From Bacteroidia bacterium (GTDB lineage: Bacteria > Bacteroidota > Bacteroidia > J057), in the NCBI GenBank assembly GCA_041391665.1, contig JAWKNO010000003.1, forward strand, positions 124,001 through 188,000: 64,000 nucleotides of DNA, in the 5' to 3' direction. This document shows, piece after piece, positions 60,235 to 64,000 of this stretch (positions are counted from its first letter, which is position 1; the number at the start of each line of letters is the position of its first letter). A program made the position numbers and the translations under genes. Under the pieces are notes generated by a model. That model worked only from the letters and a program-made list of their open reading frames with translations. It did no database searches and was not told the origin of the DNA.

Positions 60235-60269
60235 ATTCGGTTTCTTTATTGAAAACTAATTTCCTTTTA

Positions 60270-60277
60270 CAAATATA
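60270..60277 (-). promoter_or_regulatory. Bacteroidota -7 box for the oxidoreductase gene
   Basis: On the minus strand TATATTTG fits TAnnTTTG exactly and ends 35 nt before the ATG at 60234. A clear -33 box is not seen. Confidence 0.5.
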
Positions 60278-60356
60278 AAAGAACTCAACTGTAAAATGTA
60301 TATTCAAATCGCCCAATAAGGCTGGGCTAACGTTGTACTTCCTTTTCTCCGCAATT

Positions 60357-63062
60357 ATGGATAAGAAACTACTACTCTTTTTACTGGCTGCGATTTTCGC
60401 CGGATGTAACGATCCCCGCTCCGTCACAATCGAATATGTACCGCTTCAGCTAAATATTCAACCTTCTTCGGATAGTCTTTTTTACCTACCCGATGATCTG
60501 GAGGTAACCCTGTGGGCAGAATCTCCTCAGCTCTTTAACCCCACAAACCTCGATGTGGATGCCCGCGGTCGAATCTGGGTTACTGAGGCTGTCAACTACC
60601 GAGATTTCAACAATTCGCCCAAAAACCACCTGCACTTTGGGGAGGGCGACAGGGTCGTTATTCTCGAAGATACTGACGGAGACGGGAAAAGCGACCTTTC
60701 CAAAGTATTTGTACAGGACAAAGATCTTGTCGCTCCTTTGGGAATTGCGGTAATCGGCAAACAGGTCATCGTCTCCTGCGCACCACACCTCATCATTTAC
60801 ACAGATGAAGACGGAGACGACAAACCCGACAAAAAGGAGATATTTCTCAAGGGCTTTGGCGGATTTGACCACGACCACAGCCTCCACGCAGTTGTCGCCG
60901 GCCCTGACGGACACTGGTATTTTAATACCGGAAATGCCGGGCCGCATACTGTTACGGATAAAAGCGGATGGACATTGCGCTCGGGCAGCAATTATACCGG
61001 TGGAACGCCCTACAACAAGGAAAATTCCGGAGCCAGAGTTAGCGACGACGGGAGAATCTGGGTGGGCGGTCTGGCCCTTCGAATCAACCCCGACGGTACA
61101 GGGCTGAAAGTGATGGCGCACAACTTCCGCAATGCCTACGAACTCGCCCTCGACTCTTACGGCAATATGTGGCAAAATGACAACGACGACCAGGTGGTTA
61201 CCTGCCGGGTAACCTGGCTGATGGAAGGCGCCAATGCAGGGTATTTCAGCGCCGATGGAACCCGCACATGGCAGGCTGACCAAAAGCCGGAACAGCCGAT
61301 ATTTTCCGCCCACTGGCATCAGGAAGACCCGGGTGTACTGCCAGCCGGAGATTGTACGGGTGCGGGCTCGCCTACAGGGTTTGCGGTGTATGAAAGTGAA
61401 GTTTTGGGCGAAAAATACCGGGGAATGCTGCTAAGTGTGGACGCAGGGCGAAATGTCATTTTCGCATACAAGCCCAAACCTAATGGTGCGGGATTCGAAC
61501 TGGAAAGACATGATCTGATCACGACGATCGGTGGTTCGACGGAAGGTTATAAATGGAATGAAATATTTGAGGACACCCGACGCTGGTTTCGGCCAAGCGA
61601 TGTAGTTGCGGGAACAGACGGCGCCCTGTACATGGCAGACTGGTATGACCCGGTCGTCGGTGGCCACCAGATGCACGACTCCATAGGATATGGCAGAATA
61701 TTCAGAATCACGCCCAAAGGGAAAAAACTTACGCCTCCGGCACTTGATTTCACCACCATCTCCGGGCAGATAGAAGCGCTGAAAAACCCCTCAGTAAATG
61801 TGCGGAATCAGGGGTTTGTCCTGCTGAAAGATCAGGGAGATACGATTGTCGCCGTGATAAAGCCATTGCTCAGCGACCCTAATCCTGCCATTCGGGCCCG
61901 CGCCATCTGGCTGTTGGCCCAGCTTGGGCCGGAAGGGCAGACTGTTGTGGAAGAAATTCTGAAACAGGGAAAAGACCCGTTGGAAAGAATTACTGCCTAT
62001 CGCGCATTGCGGGAAGCTGATCCTGAAAATCTCCTGGCTTACGCAGCCATTGCCGTCAATGATCCCTGGCCGGGTGTGCGACGAGAGGTGGCTGTTTCCC
62101 TGCGAATTATGCCCTGGGAGCGAAAAGAAAGCCTTGTGTTACGGTTGTTTGACCAGTATGAGGGCAATGACCGTTGGGAACTCGAAGCCCTCGGTATGGC
62201 AGCCGAAGGCGGAGAATCTGTCATATATCAGAAAATCACCCAAAACCTCGATCCGCTCAAATGGTCCGGGACTATTTCCCAAATCGCCTGGCGGCTTCAC
62301 CCTGAGGAGGCTGTAACAGCCCTCAAGCAAAGAGCACTTGCAGAATTTGTTATTAGTCTGACAGAACGAAAACAAGCAATGGACGCCCTGGCATTTATTC
62401 CACAGCGGGAGGCCGCACTTGCCATGCAGGAAATTGCACAACATGGCGGCAAAGACATAGCGCCGCTCGCGTTATGGTGGGTGGAAAACAGGAAAAATAA
62501 CGAATGGCAGGCCTGGGCAGCCGATTTGCCTGTACAGGCCGATGAATCAGGCGGAGCGGACTATCGAAGTCCCGATATAACCAGTCTGGGTTTAGGCACA
62601 AATGAAACAACAGCCGATGAAGCAATCTGGAATGCAGCGGCCATTGCGGCAACCACAGGCGACCCAGCAAAAGGCAAATCCACTTTTGAAAGAAGCTGTC
62701 TGACCTGCCACAAGCTGGGCGAACAGGGAAATGATATTGGCCCTGACCTAAGCCAGATTCACACCAAATTTGACCGAATCTCGCTGGTGGATGCGATAGT
62801 TAACCCTGGCGGTTCGATTGCTTTTGGCTATGAACCCACACAAATCGAAACCAAAAGCGGAGCAACATACTTTGGGTTTCTGCTGAGCGACGGTAATGTC
62901 AAAATGCTCAAAGAACTATCCGGCGAACGACGCGCTATTCGCAGTGAAGATATTCTCAAAAAAGAAAAACTCAACCAGAGCATTATGCCCATACCAGCCG
63001 GACTGGGGCTAAAGCCAGCTGATGTTGCGGATATAAGTGTTTATTTATTGAGCCGAAAATAG
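60357..63062 (+). CDS. PVC-type haem-binding dehydrogenase (lipoprotein)
   Basis: 901 residues from ATG 60357, which gives a lipoprotein signal (LLLFLLAAIFAGC). Residues ~40-460 are a six-bladed propeller of the membrane-bound dehydrogenase type (VTLWAESPQLFNPTNLDVDA, RGRIWVTEAVNYRDF, DTDGDGKSDLSKVF, GLALRINPDGTGLKVMAHNF). Residues ~470-700 are HEAT-like repeats (ALKNPSVNVRNQGFVLLKDQ, PAIRARAIWLLAQLG). The C-terminus is a cytochrome c domain with CLTCH at ~780-784 and GNDIGPDLSQIHTKFDRISL, as in the Pirellula/Verrucomicrobium haem-binding family. It is likely a periplasmic sugar dehydrogenase passing electrons to the respiratory chain. It is divergent from the Gfo/Idh/MocA gene. Confidence 0.9.
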   Translation: MDKKLLLFLLAAIFAGCNDPRSVTIEYVPLQLNIQPSSDSLFYLPDDLEVTLWAESPQLFNPTNLDVDARGRIWVTEAVNYRDFNNSPKNHLHFGEGDRVVILEDTDGDGKSDLSKVFVQDKDLVAPLGIAVIGKQVIVSCAPHLIIYTDEDGDDKPDKKEIFLKGFGGFDHDHSLHAVVAGPDGHWYFNTGNAGPHTVTDKSGWTLRSGSNYTGGTPYNKENSGARVSDDGRIWVGGLALRINPDGTGLKVMAHNFRNAYELALDSYGNMWQNDNDDQVVTCRVTWLMEGANAGYFSADGTRTWQADQKPEQPIFSAHWHQEDPGVLPAGDCTGAGSPTGFAVYESEVLGEKYRGMLLSVDAGRNVIFAYKPKPNGAGFELERHDLITTIGGSTEGYKWNEIFEDTRRWFRPSDVVAGTDGALYMADWYDPVVGGHQMHDSIGYGRIFRITPKGKKLTPPALDFTTISGQIEALKNPSVNVRNQGFVLLKDQGDTIVAVIKPLLSDPNPAIRARAIWLLAQLGPEGQTVVEEILKQGKDPLERITAYRALREADPENLLAYAAIAVNDPWPGVRREVAVSLRIMPWERKESLVLRLFDQYEGNDRWELEALGMAAEGGESVIYQKITQNLDPLKWSGTISQIAWRLHPEEAVTALKQRALAEFVISLTERKQAMDALAFIPQREAALAMQEIAQHGGKDIAPLALWWVENRKNNEWQAWAADLPVQADESGGADYRSPDITSLGLGTNETTADEAIWNAAAIAATTGDPAKGKSTFERSCLTCHKLGEQGNDIGPDLSQIHTKFDRISLVDAIVNPGGSIAFGYEPTQIETKSGATYFGFLLSDGNVKMLKELSGERRAIRSEDILKKEKLNQSIMPIPAGLGLKPADVADISVYLLSRK

Positions 63063-63306
63063 GCATCCCAAATTGTTGGAAAGCAAATACAAAGGACAGG
63101 AAGGCGGGAGAATATTACTACCACCCTCAGTCATTTAGTACCCGCCCCGGTAGCACCGGGGGAAATGTAAAGGGGGAAGAGACTTCAACACAACAGAGAA
63201 CAATGAATAAGGAAAAAACAACATTATCCCAACCGGAACATTACCTTTGGAAAAAGGTGAGAGAAACCACCGCGAATTTAGATCCATAAACAGCACCGGA
63301 CGCATG
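63063..63306. other. Intergenic region before the repeat cassette
   Basis: Part of a 386-nt gap. A 28-codon plus-strand frame at 63203-63289 (MNKEKTTLSQPEHYLWKKVR...) has no recognisable features and is not called. A CCGGTAGCACCGG stem-like element lies near 63149. Nothing else could be supported. Confidence 0.5.
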
Positions 63307-63448
63307 ACTTTGGCTTTTGGCTTTTGGCTTTTGGCTTTTGGCTTTTAGCTTTTGGCTTTTGGCTTTTAGCTTTTGGCCTTTAGCTTTTAGCCTTTAGCCA
63401 ACAGCCAAGACCCAACAGCCAACAACCAACAGCCAACAACCAACAACC
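63307..63448. repeat. Left composite low-complexity repeat, (TTTTGGC/TTTTAGC)n-(AGCCAAC)n
   Basis: About 95 bp of CTTTTGG/CTTTTAG heptamers (63309-63405), then about 40 bp of CAACAGC/CAACAAC units that end exactly at the ATG of the four-helix-bundle gene. The two halves are nearly reverse complementary (TTTTGGC against GCCAAC), so the tract can form an imperfect hairpin. Confidence 0.85.
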
Positions 63449-63808
63449 ATGAGAGACTTTAGAAATTTAGAAATCTGGAAAAAAGGAATATCAATGGTAA
63501 AGGACATTTATACCGTGACCAAGTTATTGCCGGATACAGAAAAATTTGGTTTAATAAGCCAAATGCAACGATGTGCGGTTTCCATTCCATCCAACATAGC
63601 AGAAGGATGTAGCAGAAATAGTGAACGGGAATTCAAACGTTTCCTGGAAATTGCTATCGGTTCCGCATTTGAACTAGAAACGCAGTTATTAATCTGTGTT
63701 GAACTAAACTACTTTAGCCAGCAACAAGTGGAACGCATTCAAAAAAACCTCACCACCATTCAAAAACAAGTAAACTCCCTTATAACCAAAATAGCTTTTA
63801 GCCTTTAG
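63449..63808 (+). CDS. Four-helix-bundle protein (23S rRNA-IVP/S23 family)
   Basis: 119 residues, the normal size. The family signature is present: FRNLEIWKKGISMVKDIYTV, TEKFGLISQMQRCAVSIPSN, IAEGCSRNSEREFKRFLEIA and GSAFELETQLLICVELNYFS. The fold is an all-helical bundle that makes pentamers in related proteins; relatives include the Avd accessory proteins of diversity-generating retroelements and proteins in 23S rRNA intervening sequences. Here it is free-standing. The start and stop are embedded in low-complexity repeats: (CAACAGC)n runs up to the ATG, and the C-terminal IAFSL codons already belong to the TTTTAGC tract. Function unknown. Confidence 0.9.
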   Translation: MRDFRNLEIWKKGISMVKDIYTVTKLLPDTEKFGLISQMQRCAVSIPSNIAEGCSRNSEREFKRFLEIAIGSAFELETQLLICVELNYFSQQQVERIQKNLTTIQKQVNSLITKIAFSL

Positions 63809-63896
63809 CTTTTAGCTTTTAGCCTTTAGCCAACAGCCAATAGCCAACAGCTAACAGCCAATAGCTAACAGCCAATAGCCAACAGCAAAATTACCC
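63791..63896. repeat. Right composite low-complexity repeat, (TTTTAGC)n-(AGCCAAC/AGCCAAT)n
   Basis: ATAGCTTTTAGCC/TTTAGC units (about 63791-63830) are followed by CAACAGC/CAATAGC units (63830-63896). The order and orientation match the left tract, so the gene sits between two direct copies of one composite repeat. It begins inside the last codons of the gene. Confidence 0.85.
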
Positions 63897-63939
63897 GTTT
63901 GTAAATACATATTCTATCACCCCTTATATCTCTCTAGCT

Positions 63940-64000
63940 ATGCCTACACGCAGATCCATGATCAAAACCTCAGCCGCCGGACTTGTTGGTCTGGGGTTAA
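63940..64000 (+). CDS. Tat-exported protein, 3' end beyond window
   Basis: Only 20 codons are visible: MPTRRSMIKTSAAGLVGLGL. The twin-arginine motif RRSMIK and a following hydrophobic stretch are a Tat leader of the form common to Bacteroidota Gfo/Idh/MocA or sugar isomerase proteins. Product class cannot be stated. Confidence 0.55.
   Translation, partial: MPTRRSMIKTSAAGLVGLGL

Noticed and set aside
59311..60252. 313-codon plus-strand frame opposite the Gfo/Idh/MocA gene
   Set aside because: Antisense shadow; His/Cys/Phe-rich composition without domain motifs.
63449..63808. Diversity-generating retroelement around the four-helix-bundle gene
   Set aside because: No reverse transcriptase, template repeat or variable repeat is visible; only the Avd-like fold family is shared.

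Overview
The window looks like chromosomal DNA of a Bacteroidota member, most likely a Saprospira/Lewinella-type lineage. The evidence is type IX secretion C-terminal tails, a CHU_C (gliding motility-associated) tail, arrays of PKD domains, the paired large RHS proteins typical of this phylum, LytTR/two-component-propeller signalling, TAnnTTTG promoter boxes and an almost complete lack of Shine-Dalgarno sequences. The genus is an inference; no rRNA or tRNA gene was seen.

Layout. (1) 1-5.6 kb, minus strand: a type II secretion/type IV pilus-like operon (GspC/PilP-like protein, a pseudopilin-headed beta-helix protein, two minor pseudopilins, GspF, major pseudopilin, A24 prepilin peptidase, GspE cut by the window edge). 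(2) 5.6-12.9 kb: an RHS polymorphic-toxin locus with a large partner, an RHS protein with an ADP-ribosyltransferase-like C-terminus, and a 94-residue ORF that may be its immunity protein. (3) 13-15 kb: two tandem lipoproteins, each a free-standing TonB-receptor plug domain, and a class V aminotransferase. (4) 15-27 kb: potassium channel, IgGFc-binding/CHU_C surface protein overlapping an AAC(3)-like acetyltransferase, GT39-type glycosyltransferase, carboxypeptidase-regulatory-domain protein, hydroxypyruvate isomerase-like protein, GntR regulator, AGE-family epimerase and a membrane protein. (5) 27-32 kb: LytTR regulator, then an accessory island with an AAA/ABC-type ATPase overlapping a small putative PD-(D/E)XK nuclease, a 39-codon remnant resembling the tail of a restriction-modification enzyme, a Tat-exported TIM-barrel-like protein and an internally deleted Rpn-type nuclease pseudogene. 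(6) 32-42 kb: cell-surface genes (PKD proteins, ECF sigma factor with a TM-plus-beta-barrel partner, T9SS cargo, DUF3943 and LpxR-like proteins) and a 90-bp tandem repeat. (7) 42-51 kb: propeller histidine kinase, phosphoglucosamine mutase, PLP enzyme, lipoproteins, methyltransferase, a block of hairpin-rich repeats and a coiled-coil membrane protein. (8) 51-55 kb: phenylacetyl-CoA epoxidase operon tetR-paaABCD with a palindromic operator. (9) 55-64 kb: PhnA, di-haem peroxidase, PIN toxin-antitoxin pair, EamA transporter, Uma2 protein, Gfo/Idh/MocA oxidoreductase, PVC-type haem dehydrogenase, and a four-helix-bundle gene between two composite low-complexity repeats.

The best candidates for undescribed biology are the ATPase-nuclease pair with its restriction-enzyme tail (28.2-30.0 kb), the repeat-flanked four-helix-bundle cassette (63.3-63.9 kb), the RHS-ART toxin locus, the tandem plug lipoproteins and the pseudopilin operon with its beta-helix component. 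All functions are read from sequence motifs alone; no database search was possible.
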